Assembly (NCBI RefSeq): GCF_900176165.1
Contig: NZ_FWWU01000001.1
Coordinates: 1 to 64,000, forward strand
DNA from: Deinococcus hopiensis KR-140
Lineage (GTDB): Bacteria > Deinococcota > Deinococci > Deinococcales > Deinococcaceae
DNA: 64,000 nt
Direction of reading: 5' to 3'
Shown here piece after piece: positions 50,401-59,777 of the stretch. The stretch's first letter is position 1. Every line of letters starts with the position of its first letter. A program made the translations under genes and the position numbers. The notes under the pieces were generated by a model. The model did no database searches and was not told the DNA's origin. It was given only the letters and a program-made list of their open reading frames with translations.

Positions 50401-52187
50401 ACCTGAATCACGAACCTGAAGTGCAGGCCTTCGCCCAGGAGTCGGCTGCGCCTTTCGAAACCTTAACGGCACGGCTAGATGCATATGCCTTGAGCCGTCC
50501 CAACCAGCTTGCCTTCGTGTTCCTAGATGAGCGAGGCGAGGAGATGGAACGCCTCACTTTTGCGCAATTGGCGGATCGGTCGTCGCGCATTGCCCGCGGA
50601 CTTGAGCCCTGGCGGGGACAGCAGGCTCTGATGCTGTATTCCCCAGGTTCAACCTTCATCTGCGCCCTACTTGCTTGTTTCCGAGTAGGTGTCATTGCTG
50701 CGCCGATGCCCCTTCCTGGACGACAGAAGGGTGGGATGGCGCGGGTGGCGCAGGTGGCCAGGAATGCGAGAGCCGCCCTCGTGTTAACGGACGACAGCGC
50801 TTTGGAAGTCTTGCGAACCGGCCTCGCTTCAACGGTCATTCATGATCTGCCCTGCTTTTCGACAGAGACCATGACCGACAACCCGCCCATCCAGCAGGTA
50901 CAGGCCTTTGAAGCTGAGGATGTAGCCTATCTGCAGTATACGTCGGGGTCAACGGGGGAACCCAAGGGCGTGATGATCACCCACAGGGCCCTGATGCACA
51001 ACGTCGAGGAGATTCGGCTGCTCTTCGGTCACTCGGACAGTACGGTCATGGGGAACTGGGCCCCTACCTTTCACGACATGGGACTGGTCGGAACCACGCT
51101 TCACCCCATTTATATGGGCATTCCAAGCGTGCAGATGACCCCCGCCACCTTTATTAAAAGGCCAGCCCTCTGGCTCCGCGCCATCAGCAAATATAGGGTG
51201 ACCACGAGTGGAGGACCCAACTTCGCCTTCGATCTGTGTACGCAGCGTATTTCACCAAATGACCTGGAGGGAATTGATCTCTCCAGTTGGACGAGAGCGT
51301 TCAATGGGGCTGAACCTGTACGGCCAGCGACCCTCAAAGCTTTTGCACAGAGATTCGGCCCATATGGTTTCGATGTTCGTGATTTCTGCATCTGTTACGG
51401 GCTTGCCGAATCTACGCTGCTTGTCACGGCATACACATCTGAACAGGGCCCCAACGTACTGGCGGTCGATCCCGTCATGCTCGAAAGTGGAGTCGCACAA
51501 CCTGTTAGAGAAGGCGAAGGCGGCCGTGAACTCGTAGGGTGTGGAGCCCCTGTGAACTTGGACGTGCATATTGTCGATGTAGAAACGTCCAGAACCCTGC
51601 CTCCAAACTCTGTCGGTGAAATCTGGGTCAGAGGAGGCAGTGTGGGTGCCGGTTACTGGGAGCGTCCCGATCTGACCGTCACAACCTTCCAGGCTCATAC
51701 CTCCACTGGCGAGGGTCCATTTCTGCGAACGGGTGACCTCGGCTTCTTGTATGAAGGGGAGCTGTTTATGACGGGCCGCATCAAGGATCTGATGATCATC
51801 GGCGGGCGCAACATCTATCCGCAGGATGTCGAGGTGACTGCTCTGCAAGTGCAGCCAGCTTTGCGCGCTGCTGCCGCTTTCACCGTAGACACGGGTGTGC
51901 GCGAGGAGGTGGTCGTGGTTCTTGAAGTGGGCCGCACGGATGAAGCACTTCCGACTGGTTTGACGGAGGCAATCCGACAGGCGATCAGCAGGGAGTTTGG
52001 AGTCAGCGTCGCGGGTCTTGTCTTCGTGACTACAGCAAACTTTGCCAGGACGACCAGCGGCAAGGTGATGCGTAGCGAGATGCGCCGTTTGTTCCTGGGA
52101 CGCAAGCTCGAAGCCCTACATGAGGACGTCTACGACGATTTGGATCAGGTCCGCTTGGCGCGCACCGACCAACCGTCACCGGTCTGA
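50397..52187 (+). CDS. Fatty acyl-AMP ligase (FAAL)
   Basis: A 596-residue ANL-superfamily ligase that adenylates a fatty acid and transfers it to a carrier protein. The start at 50397 follows GGAGG and overlaps the transferase stop. The AMP loop reads YLQYTSGSTGEPKGVMITH near residue 180. FHDMGLVGTTLHPIYMG near 222 and SGGPNFAFDLCTQRI near 272 are hallmarks of FAALs rather than CoA ligases. FLRTGDLGFLYEGELFMTGR and IKDLMIIGGRNIYPQDVE follow near 440-480. The next gene is an ACP, the natural partner. It likely supplies the long-chain acyl group for the oxoamine synthases. Confidence 0.92.
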   Translation: MNLNHEPEVQAFAQESAAPFETLTARLDAYALSRPNQLAFVFLDERGEEMERLTFAQLADRSSRIARGLEPWRGQQALMLYSPGSTFICALLACFRVGVIAAPMPLPGRQKGGMARVAQVARNARAALVLTDDSALEVLRTGLASTVIHDLPCFSTETMTDNPPIQQVQAFEAEDVAYLQYTSGSTGEPKGVMITHRALMHNVEEIRLLFGHSDSTVMGNWAPTFHDMGLVGTTLHPIYMGIPSVQMTPATFIKRPALWLRAISKYRVTTSGGPNFAFDLCTQRISPNDLEGIDLSSWTRAFNGAEPVRPATLKAFAQRFGPYGFDVRDFCICYGLAESTLLVTAYTSEQGPNVLAVDPVMLESGVAQPVREGEGGRELVGCGAPVNLDVHIVDVETSRTLPPNSVGEIWVRGGSVGAGYWERPDLTVTTFQAHTSTGEGPFLRTGDLGFLYEGELFMTGRIKDLMIIGGRNIYPQDVEVTALQVQPALRAAAAFTVDTGVREEVVVVLEVGRTDEALPTGLTEAIRQAISREFGVSVAGLVFVTTANFARTTSGKVMRSEMRRLFLGRKLEALHEDVYDDLDQVRLARTDQPSPV

Positions 52188-52218
52188 GCCCCATTCTTCT
52201 GAAAGGTTGAAAAACTCA

Positions 52219-52473
52219 ATGACGCAACTCCTCCCTACAAAACAGCAGGAACTGTCCACCTGGCTCACTGAGAAGGTGGCTGAATATGTTCAGCGTGAAC
52301 CGGGCGAAATAGATGCCTCCACGCCTCTTTCCAATTATGGGCTCGATTCCGTATATAGCGTGAATCTCTGCGGTGAATTGGAAGACAAGCTGGGTGTGTA
52401 CGTCGACCCCCTCTTGCTATTCGATTATCCAACTATTCTTGGTATCGTAGCTCATTTCTATCCTGAAATCTAA
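52219..52473 (+). CDS. Acyl carrier protein
   Basis: An 84-residue four-helix carrier. The phosphopantetheine site is Ser44 in NYGLDSVYSVNL. Acidic helices and the PLLLFDYPTILGIVAHF end are typical for carriers served by FAALs. The ATG at 52219 follows a GAAAGG site. It would carry the acyl chain between the FAAL, the desaturase, the oxoamine synthases and the GNAT. It is the only carrier in the cluster, so all acyl chemistry probably passes through it. Confidence 0.9.
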   Translation: MTQLLPTKQQELSTWLTEKVAEYVQREPGEIDASTPLSNYGLDSVYSVNLCGELEDKLGVYVDPLLLFDYPTILGIVAHFYPEI

Positions 52474-52567
52474 AATCGTAGAACGGGAGCATTGATCTGA
52501 TTGATTGAATACAGTGACTACTTCTAGGCTGATCGATATAGAAATACTTGTTGGAGGAGGAGTTGCA

Positions 52568-54067
52568 ATGAAACTGTTTACCATAGGCGATAGTATCTCC
52601 CAGGGATACATGTCTCTCTCCGCCGCTCGAACTGATCTTTCTTTTTCGAATCTAATTGCTAGAAAGCTGGGTCTCAATATTGGGTATTGTCAATCACCAA
52701 TTAACAACTTAGATTATACATATCCATTCTGGCCGGAAAATGGAATTGGAATAAATATAGAGGCTATTTTAAGGCGGCTCAATCAGAGATACGGCAGTAA
52801 CATAAAGGGTCTGGAATGGCTCACCGTTCTCCAAGAAATCAATTCCGTTCTCGATGCATCAGAAGATTATTACGAGCGAGGGGGGGGAGCGCATTATCAA
52901 CAATATGAAAATGGCAATGTCGAATATTTTAACAACATATCTATCTTCGGAATGAGGATATCTGACGCATGGCTCCTCACCCCAAAGATCTGTCAGAGTG
53001 AAATAAAAACAGGGAGCAGAGATGGTTTTCTTTCGGGTAGTGATTATTTTTGGTATCGTACTGCTTTAAAGGTATTAAACCCAAGTTTATCTCTTGTTCA
53101 CTATCAGAAAACCCCTCTAGACTGGTTAGAATATCATTCGAAGAGGGAAGGGGTGGAAAACTTGGTGTTATGGTTGGGGGCAAATCATGCTCTTGGCACG
53201 GTAATTAGTTTAAGTGTCAATCAAACTCCTGACCTACCCAATATTGAAGGAATGCCATATTATGAGAGAAGGAATAAAAAATGGAACCTATGGCATCCTA
53301 ATGACTTCAAAAGAGAATACGAAGAGTTAATAAATAGAACTGTTGAGGCTATTGGAAATAATAATGGTCAGCATTGCAGAATTTTTCTTGCAACTATACC
53401 CATCGTTACCATAGCCCCCTTAATAAGAGGCGTAGGAGAGAAGTATAACATTGAAGTAACAGATCATATGGATCAAAAGATCGAGTATACTTATTATAAG
53501 TATTATACCTACTTTCCCTTCGATGAACAGACAGCTATAGATACGGGAAAATACCTAACCGTAAGCGATGCAATCCATATAGATCGCTGTATTAGACAAT
53601 TCAATAGAATTATAGTCGAGATCGTTAAAAATTTTCAACATACGAACATAACGCTCCATCTGGTTGACATAGCTGATTACCTTGAGAAGCTGGCATGGAA
53701 GCGCAACAATGCAAATCCAAGATCCAATTTGCCGGATGCGCTTGAGTTCATCTACCCACCTATTAATACGAAGTACTACGATGTAAATCCAGATGGAAGA
53801 ATGATCCAGGGCGGAATTTTTTCTCTAGACGGTGTTCACCCTACGGCTATAGGACAAGGACTACTTGCATGGAAATTTCTAGAAGCTATGAGGGTTGCAG
53901 GTGTTGCAGATATAAATAATAATCTTGTCGATGAAGAACTTAATTGGCCAGAGATTATATCCAATGATACTCTTTATTCCAGCCCTCTTTCTTCCATGCA
54001 AGATATGCTCAGAAAAGCAGAATTGGCTGGACATATTCTCGGCGCAATAGAACGGCTTCGAAGGTGA
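52568..54067 (+). CDS. SGNH/GDSL-type hydrolase or acyl-esterase
   Basis: A 499-residue protein, longer than typical 200-residue SGNH hydrolases. Catalytic blocks are GDSISQG at residue 8 (Ser), LVLWLGANHALG near 204 (block III, Gly-x-Asn) and SLDGVHPTAIGQGLLAWKF near 422 (Asp-x-x-His). An insertion of some 150 residues of unknown fold lies between blocks III and V. No signal peptide is seen, so it should be cytoplasmic. The gene is very AT-rich. ATG follows GGAGGAGGAG. It may release or transfer the acyl chain at the end of the pathway, but the reaction is unproven. Confidence 0.78.
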   Translation: MKLFTIGDSISQGYMSLSAARTDLSFSNLIARKLGLNIGYCQSPINNLDYTYPFWPENGIGINIEAILRRLNQRYGSNIKGLEWLTVLQEINSVLDASEDYYERGGGAHYQQYENGNVEYFNNISIFGMRISDAWLLTPKICQSEIKTGSRDGFLSGSDYFWYRTALKVLNPSLSLVHYQKTPLDWLEYHSKREGVENLVLWLGANHALGTVISLSVNQTPDLPNIEGMPYYERRNKKWNLWHPNDFKREYEELINRTVEAIGNNNGQHCRIFLATIPIVTIAPLIRGVGEKYNIEVTDHMDQKIEYTYYKYYTYFPFDEQTAIDTGKYLTVSDAIHIDRCIRQFNRIIVEIVKNFQHTNITLHLVDIADYLEKLAWKRNNANPRSNLPDALEFIYPPINTKYYDVNPDGRMIQGGIFSLDGVHPTAIGQGLLAWKFLEAMRVAGVADINNNLVDEELNWPEIISNDTLYSSPLSSMQDMLRKAELAGHILGAIERLRR

Positions 54068-54449
54068 ATTTCATCGTAGCAACTTTCTGGTATTGAGAAC
54101 GGTTATTACGCTAAGCAGTTGCAAAGTAAGCGTCAGGGTGCGGCGTTGAGCGTGCCTGATACGTTCCGGGCATGATTGCGCCGTTCGAGGTTGTTCAGCT
54201 CCGCCGATCCGACGACGTGCAGGAGCGCGAGGGGGAATGGCGGTGCAGCCCTGCCCGCGCCCGGTCCTTGATGCTCACGCCGGAAGCGGCTTCCACCGTG
54301 GACCGCCTGGCACAACTCTCCGCTGGGATCGATCAGCCCAACCCGCATGGGCGTCCGCAGGCGAGTGCCACGGCAGACATGCACACTTGCCGGTAAGCAG
54401 GCAGAGAAGGCGAGGTGGCCGCAGCAACAGTTGCGGTCACCTCGCTTCT
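54068..54449. other. Intergenic region at the right edge of the lipid cluster
   Basis: A GC-rich 380-base stretch without a supported gene. Several overlapping frames exist on both strands without ribosome sites. It may hold a decayed transposase fragment, though no motif is clear. It marks the switch from the AT-rich hydrolase gene to the recombinase. Confidence 0.4.
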
Positions 54450-55385
54450 TCACTGGCCCCGCAAGTGCTCTCTCAGCCGATCATCGGCCCATTTGCCGTA
54501 TACCCGAGCCGTCTGCACGTCGCTGTGGCCTAGGTGTTCGGCCACGTCTTGGAGTTGAAAACCTGCACGGATCAGGCGCGTGCCCGCCAGATGTCGGAGG
54601 GCATGAAGACCCAGGTACGGAACGCCGACCCGGTTGCACAGGGTCCGCAAGCGCGCACGGGCCGCTTCTGGCGTTCGGCCAATCACAAACACGTCGGAAG
54701 CCCTAGGCCCCAGGTCGTGCAGGTCTGCCACCAGGGAACTGGAGAGCAGGACGCGCCGCGCCTTCCCGCCCTTCCCGTTCTGGACGGTGAGCGCTCCGCC
54801 ATCGAGGTCCAGGTCTCCCCACTTCAGGCCTGTGATCTCAGAAGCCCGCAGGCCGGCGATTCCACCCAAGCGCAACAGCACGCGCATCTCGACAGGAGCT
54901 GCGTCGAGGAGTTTTTGCACGTCGCTGTCGGGATAGGGTTGCCGTTTGTCCCAGGCGCGGCGCTTGTCCTTGCGCGGTTTGACGTCCACGAAGGGATCGT
55001 CCCTCGTGGCCTTGGCCCAGCGCAGGGCGGCGTACAGGGCGCGTGCCCCAGCCAGCAGCACGCCGAGGGAAGCGGGGGATTTGCCAGCCTCCTCCAACCC
55101 GCGCACCCACAGGTCGGCGTATTCCGGGTCCGGGTGCAGCACCTTGACGGCGTTGCTGTACGCGTACCCCAGCCACATGCGGCCTCCCAGGCGGTACTTC
55201 CGCAAGGTCTCTTGGCTGACCTGGCCATGGGTCCGGACGTGGTGCGCTTCGAGGAGACCCAGCAGCGTGGCGCTGTCCTGTTCCGCCACAGCGGCCATGG
55301 CCCGGCGACGGCGCTCCTCCGACTGGAGGCTCACCCATTCCCGCGACGCTGCAAGTTGGCCGTGCTTATAGAGGTCGAGCGTCAT
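54450..55385 (-). CDS. Tyrosine recombinase/integrase B
   Basis: A 311-residue recombinase homologous to that at 35108-36121. They share an N-terminal ERRRRA block and the segment around ARALYAALR. Catalytic residues appear in GIAGLRASEITGL (Arg), GKGGKARRVLL (Lys), HALRHLAGTRLI (His-x-x-Arg) and LGHSDVQTARVYG (His, Tyr). The GTG/ATG region overlaps the membrane protein gene by four bases. It is on the same strand as recombinase A, 18 kb away, with the lipid cluster between them. It may catalyse excision or integration of the island or resolve replicon dimers. Confidence 0.9.
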   Translation of the reverse strand: MTLDLYKHGQLAASREWVSLQSEERRRRAMAAVAEQDSATLLGLLEAHHVRTHGQVSQETLRKYRLGGRMWLGYAYSNAVKVLHPDPEYADLWVRGLEEAGKSPASLGVLLAGARALYAALRWAKATRDDPFVDVKPRKDKRRAWDKRQPYPDSDVQKLLDAAPVEMRVLLRLGGIAGLRASEITGLKWGDLDLDGGALTVQNGKGGKARRVLLSSSLVADLHDLGPRASDVFVIGRTPEAARARLRTLCNRVGVPYLGLHALRHLAGTRLIRAGFQLQDVAEHLGHSDVQTARVYGKWADDRLREHLRGQ

Positions 55386-56164
55386 TTGCCTTCTCCCTTC
55401 TGATCCTCGGCAAAGTTCTTCTTCAGGGCCGCTGCCCGTTCAAGAAGGTCCGCGGTGGAGTTCAAGCTGTGTACGCTCGCGCCCGCAAAGAGGAGGGCCA
55501 GAGCGCCCGCCAACAATCCACCTCCCACCGTGAGAATGTGGTTGACCGTGATCTTGGTGCCCAGAAGAGGCAAAGCGACGTCTTGGTCCTGGAGGTACTT
55601 CCCGGCGCTAAAAATCCCAAAGATCAGCAGGAGCGCTCCCAGAGCTCCGCCAGCCCGGTTGGGTCCCAGGAAGAAGGAGATGCGTGACCAGACCCGGACG
55701 TCCGCAGCACGAGCGGAGGCCGCGACGTGGAGCAGGGCCGCTCTGGAATAAGGCAGCAAGGCCTCCAGTAAAGGACGCTCACGGCTGAACCCCAGCTGTA
55801 ATTGTTTCAGTGTGTCTGCACGGCGATCCTGCCACTCCCGAACGATGGAACTTCCCTCTGTCCAAATGCAGATGCTGATGAGCACCAACGCGATGAGCGC
55901 AAGGGCAAGGGTGACCCAAGTAGACCCGAACGGAATCAGGAGCAGCAGCAGACAGGCCCCCGTTCCCCACCAGGTCCAGAGGGTCCGACTGTAGGACGGG
56001 TCGCGCTGGGGCTGATCAGCTGCCCCCCTCCCCTCTTCGGCATCCTTGAGCAGCAACTTGTGGAGCTTCTCAATTTCTGTCAGGAGATCTTGGGTGGGAT
56101 TGGTGGAGGGGGACTCGCCTGAGGTTAGTTCTTGAGGGTCTTGAGTGGTGACGGGTGTGGTCAT
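55382..56164 (-). CDS. Four-TM membrane protein co-transcribed with recombinase B
   Basis: A 260-residue protein that I do not recognise. It has an acidic, Gln/Asp-rich N terminus with a coiled-coil-like segment (LTEIEKLHKLLLKDAEEG). A hairpin of two hydrophobic helices near residues 65-105 follows, then a soluble middle (residues 110-165). Two more hydrophobic helices lie near 175-200 and 210-235, and the tail is charged. Its last four bases overlap the recombinase start, so the two are made together. Such pairings are found on mobile elements, but no function is established. Confidence 0.7.
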   Translation of the reverse strand: MTTPVTTQDPQELTSGESPSTNPTQDLLTEIEKLHKLLLKDAEEGRGAADQPQRDPSYSRTLWTWWGTGACLLLLLIPFGSTWVTLALALIALVLISICIWTEGSSIVREWQDRRADTLKQLQLGFSRERPLLEALLPYSRAALLHVAASARAADVRVWSRISFFLGPNRAGGALGALLLIFGIFSAGKYLQDQDVALPLLGTKITVNHILTVGGGLLAGALALLFAGASVHSLNSTADLLERAAALKKNFAEDQKGEGK

Positions 56165-56194
56165 GGAGATGGTGTGTAGTGTACACGAATGCTT

Positions 56195-56227
56195 TTTGGT
56201 AATACACCTTACCGGAAAGGTACCAAA
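56195..56227. promoter_or_regulatory. Inverted repeat in the divergent toxin-antitoxin/membrane-protein promoter
   Basis: TTTGGTA at 56195-56201 is matched by TACCAAA at 56221-56227. A smaller 6-bp repeat (AGGGAC and GTCCCT) follows at about 56238-56258. AbrB-type antitoxins usually bind such palindromes to repress their own operon. The same region serves the minus-strand membrane-protein/recombinase unit. Confidence 0.45.
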
Positions 56228-56259
56228 TTTGGGGGCACAGGGACTGATAAAGTGTCCCT

Positions 56260-56532
56260 ATGACTGAAAGCGTCACTACTGAGCAAAAGGTGTACTCCGG
56301 GCAGCTCGGACCCAAGTATCGCGTGATCCTTCCCCGTGCCGTGCGTGATGCCCTTCATGTGGAAGAAGGGGACACCTTGATGTATGTGGTGGAGGGAGAG
56401 CGAGTTCAGCTCACTACAAGGCGGCAACTGGCCCAGGAGCTGTACGGGAGCTTGGCCGAAGGAGATGGGCGCGACTTTACTCAGGAACATTTGGAGGAGC
56501 GGCGTGCCGAGGCTCAGCGGGAGAAGCCTTGA
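56260..56532 (+). CDS. AbrB/MazE-fold antitoxin
   Basis: A 90-residue DNA-binding antitoxin. The swapped-hairpin AbrB pattern is visible as YSGQLGPKYRVILPRAVRDA and LHVEEGDTLMYVVEGERVQL in residues 8-55. The C-terminal tail, rich in Glu, Arg and Gln (EEHLEERRAEAQREK), would wrap the toxin. It overlaps the PIN gene by four bases (TTGA). It should repress its own promoter through the palindromes upstream and neutralise the toxin. Confidence 0.88.
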   Translation: MTESVTTEQKVYSGQLGPKYRVILPRAVRDALHVEEGDTLMYVVEGERVQLTTRRQLAQELYGSLAEGDGRDFTQEHLEERRAEAQREKP

Positions 56533-56960
56533 GTCGTCCTGTGCTCCTGGATGCCAGCGCGATCATTGCCTACATCCGTAAGGAACCTGGTGGGGAAGAA
56601 GTGCTTCAAGCCCTGATGCAGGGCAAGCAGGACTTTCTGGTGTCTGCCGTTCAATTGGTCGAGGTGGAGGGCAAGTTGGTCAGTGACGGCAGCTTCACTC
56701 CAGAGCAGGTTCGCAGCCGGATTCACCGACTTGGACACCTGCTTGAGGTCGTGCCGTTCGAGGCAAGGGCACAGAAGGCCGCAGGGTTCTACTATGCGCG
56801 CCGCCGTCCCTACGATCTCAGCCTAGGCGATGCCTTGTGCCTCGGTCTCGCGGAAGTCCTGGGTGCAGACGTGATGACGGCGGAGCAGACCTGGGCGACC
56901 ATCCCCGATCTCCCCTTTCAGGTCCTTCTGATCCGCCGCCCTTCTGGAGAAGGAGCCTAA
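56529..56960 (+). CDS. PIN-domain ribonuclease toxin (VapC-like)
   Basis: A 143-residue PIN-fold RNase. The first acidic residue is Asp8 in VLLDASAIIAYIRKEPGGEE. Further acidic sites are Glu in VQLVEVEGKL near residue 44 and Asp in LSLGDALCLGLAEVLG near 98, with the last in ADVMTAEQTW near 112. All four typical Mg ligands are present, so it should be active. The TTG start overlaps the antitoxin stop. Toxins of this type cut tRNA or rRNA when the antitoxin is lost, helping keep the replicon or island. Confidence 0.88.
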   Translation: MSRPVLLDASAIIAYIRKEPGGEEVLQALMQGKQDFLVSAVQLVEVEGKLVSDGSFTPEQVRSRIHRLGHLLEVVPFEARAQKAAGFYYARRRPYDLSLGDALCLGLAEVLGADVMTAEQTWATIPDLPFQVLLIRRPSGEGA

Positions 56961-57041
56961 AATGGGGCGGCATCCCTGTAACATCCCCCTCAACTCTGTT
57001 CCAGGCGTTCTGGCAACTTAATGCCGGTAGGCTGGTGAGTT

Positions 57042-57737
<696 letters not shown>

Positions 57738-57752
<15 letters not shown>

Positions 57753-57770
57753 GAATCAAACCGCCTGCTG
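57738..57770. terminator. 13-bp perfect hairpin at the end of the IS6 transposase
   Basis: Bases 57738-57750 pair with 57758-57770 around a seven-base loop. The transposase stop codon overlaps the left arm. The structure is well placed to end transcription or to block read-through into the minus-strand DUF262 gene. There is no T-run. Confidence 0.6.
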
Positions 57771-57822
57771 AGCGACTCCGGCCCCCTTGAGGTTAAGTTG
57801 CCAGAACCGGCCAAAGTCATCC

Positions 57823-59679
57823 TCAGCTCCCTTCCAGAGCGGTGCTCCGGGGTAACAGGGCTCGAAGCAATGGCACCTCCGCTTTAGTAGTTTCTGCCTC
57901 AATTAGCTGCAAAATCTGTTCGGCCCGCGCGCGCAATGTGGCTTCCACACGAAAACTCTGCTGCTCATCTATCAATAGGGATTCGGGCACGAGGTGGCTG
58001 GACATGCTTTGCCGCAGGTTGGAATTTTTTCCTATTTTCGACGTACCATTCAGAAATTCATTGAGGTAAACAAATGGTTGTTTGTCGCTGGCCGAAAAAT
58101 TGGCATCTTTGGGCATCAGCACGCGGTTTAGCACCGAATCCATGATGCTCTCTGGATCAGAGTCGTCTTGTTGCTTGGCTGTTTTTCGTAGGAAGGCGCG
58201 CGGAAAAAAGTGATGGTCATGCAAGTCTTTCACGGCTTCCACTCCGGTGCCAAGCAACGCATTGCTGCGCCAGTCCCGCAGGCCCTGTGTTTTCATGCCT
58301 TCTGCATTGAAGTGCAGCAGATTAAGCACGCCCCGATACACGGCGCTTGAAGAGCGGTTATAGCTGAACAGGTCGCTGACATCTAGCGTAGGCCGTAAGC
58401 GAGCAAAGGCGGCAGCCTCAGGCGGCTCGCGACGTGCCACCTGCTGTAAAGCGTGAGCATCTTGCACAATTTTGTCGTTAGTGGCCGCCGAATACCGCTC
58501 CGAAAATACGACAGACCAGTACCACCAGCGTAAAAGTTCCCACTGCTCCTGGGAGGGTGCAGATTGACCTTGCGCCTTCAATTCTCGGAAAAACATCATT
58601 AGCGGCAGCAGGAGGTTGTCATAAGGCAGCCACTTAATGGCCACGATCAGGCGTTGAGATTTCAAAAATTCCACTGTTTTTACCAGCAGATCCGTCATTT
58701 CATCCCAATGAGCCAGAAAGTCTTGCGCTCTGAGTTCTTTGAGCAGTGGCCCCTTGTCAATCTTATCAACCCCTTTGAGAAGCGCGACGCCACGCACCAT
58801 CAGTTCACGGTTGTTGGGCAAATGGGGATATTGGTCGGCAAACTCTTCAAACTTTTCCCGTAAATTGAAGCTGCCGAACACCTTTGCGGCCAGAATATCC
58901 GTGAAGTTGAGTTGTACGCCTTTGCTGTTGCTGCGCTCGAAGAAAGTGGTGAACTTGTCCAGATTCATATCAAGCAGATAGTAAGAGAGTAGCTGCGGCT
59001 GCTCGAACATGGTTCTGAACTTGTGCAACAGTTGCAGGAATATCCGGAAGCCCTGCTTGTTTGCCTCTGCGTCGCCCTTTGCAATCAAAGCCACGCCATA
59101 TGCCGTTTGGCCCTCAAAATAATCGCGGACTTCGTCGTCCATCGGGAGGTCTTTCATGAAAGAAAACGCGTAATCCAACGGTACGCTGAGCTGCTCGGCG
59201 CTATCATCGCCTACGATTTCACCCAGCAATTCTTCCAGCGATTTATCTTTAAGGATGGTTGCATCGCCCCAGTCTGGGCGTAACCGGAAGTACACCTTGT
59301 CGATACCCCGCAGGGCACGGTAAATGCTGGTCGTGCGCTGTTGGCCGTCTAACAAAATCTTTAGTCCGCGCATTTGACTGGCCTGTACCATTTCCACTTC
59401 GGTGTAGTGCTTGCGCTTGGGTTTTTCCCGGCTGCCTTTGCCTTTGCGGGGTCGCATGTCCACTTCGCGCAGCGTCATTTCGAAAGAAGGCTTGCCATAA
59501 ATCACGCTACCTACAAAAATGCCGCGAATCAGGCTGTCAAAGAGGTCATAGGTCTGTTGAAGATCCCAGACAAAATCGCGCTGGAACTCGGGCAGTAGCA
59601 CAACGGGCGGCTTGTGTTCCAGCTGATCTACAAGATTTTTCAGGCTTTCGCTGTTTGCGTTCTCATGTGCAGTTGTCAT
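57823..59679 (-). CDS. DUF262/HNH protein (GmrSD-related)
   Basis: A 618-residue protein. The N-terminal DUF262 (ParB-like nucleotide-binding) domain shows LLPEFQRDFVWDLQQTYDLF near residue 30, GSVIYGK and LKILLDGQQRTTSIYRAL near 110. The C-terminal half has an HNH-like block, LHDHHFFPRAFLRK near 490, as in GmrD/DUF1524 nucleases. GmrSD enzymes cut modified phage DNA, and related proteins protect bacteria from phage. The ATG follows GGAGGCAG. It points away from the window edge in the same direction as the helicase and ATPase, so it may belong to the same defence island. Confidence 0.82.
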   Translation of the reverse strand: MTTAHENANSESLKNLVDQLEHKPPVVLLPEFQRDFVWDLQQTYDLFDSLIRGIFVGSVIYGKPSFEMTLREVDMRPRKGKGSREKPKRKHYTEVEMVQASQMRGLKILLDGQQRTTSIYRALRGIDKVYFRLRPDWGDATILKDKSLEELLGEIVGDDSAEQLSVPLDYAFSFMKDLPMDDEVRDYFEGQTAYGVALIAKGDAEANKQGFRIFLQLLHKFRTMFEQPQLLSYYLLDMNLDKFTTFFERSNSKGVQLNFTDILAAKVFGSFNLREKFEEFADQYPHLPNNRELMVRGVALLKGVDKIDKGPLLKELRAQDFLAHWDEMTDLLVKTVEFLKSQRLIVAIKWLPYDNLLLPLMMFFRELKAQGQSAPSQEQWELLRWWYWSVVFSERYSAATNDKIVQDAHALQQVARREPPEAAAFARLRPTLDVSDLFSYNRSSSAVYRGVLNLLHFNAEGMKTQGLRDWRSNALLGTGVEAVKDLHDHHFFPRAFLRKTAKQQDDSDPESIMDSVLNRVLMPKDANFSASDKQPFVYLNEFLNGTSKIGKNSNLRQSMSSHLVPESLLIDEQQSFRVEATLRARAEQILQLIEAETTKAEVPLLRALLPRSTALEGS

Positions 59680-59777
59680 GCTGCCTCCTAGCCAACTGAG
59701 GTTTAAACGGCGCCGGACTCCAAAGTGCTCTTATGTGAGGTTTCCGAAGGGGTCGAAGAATTCGAGTTCCAACGCCT

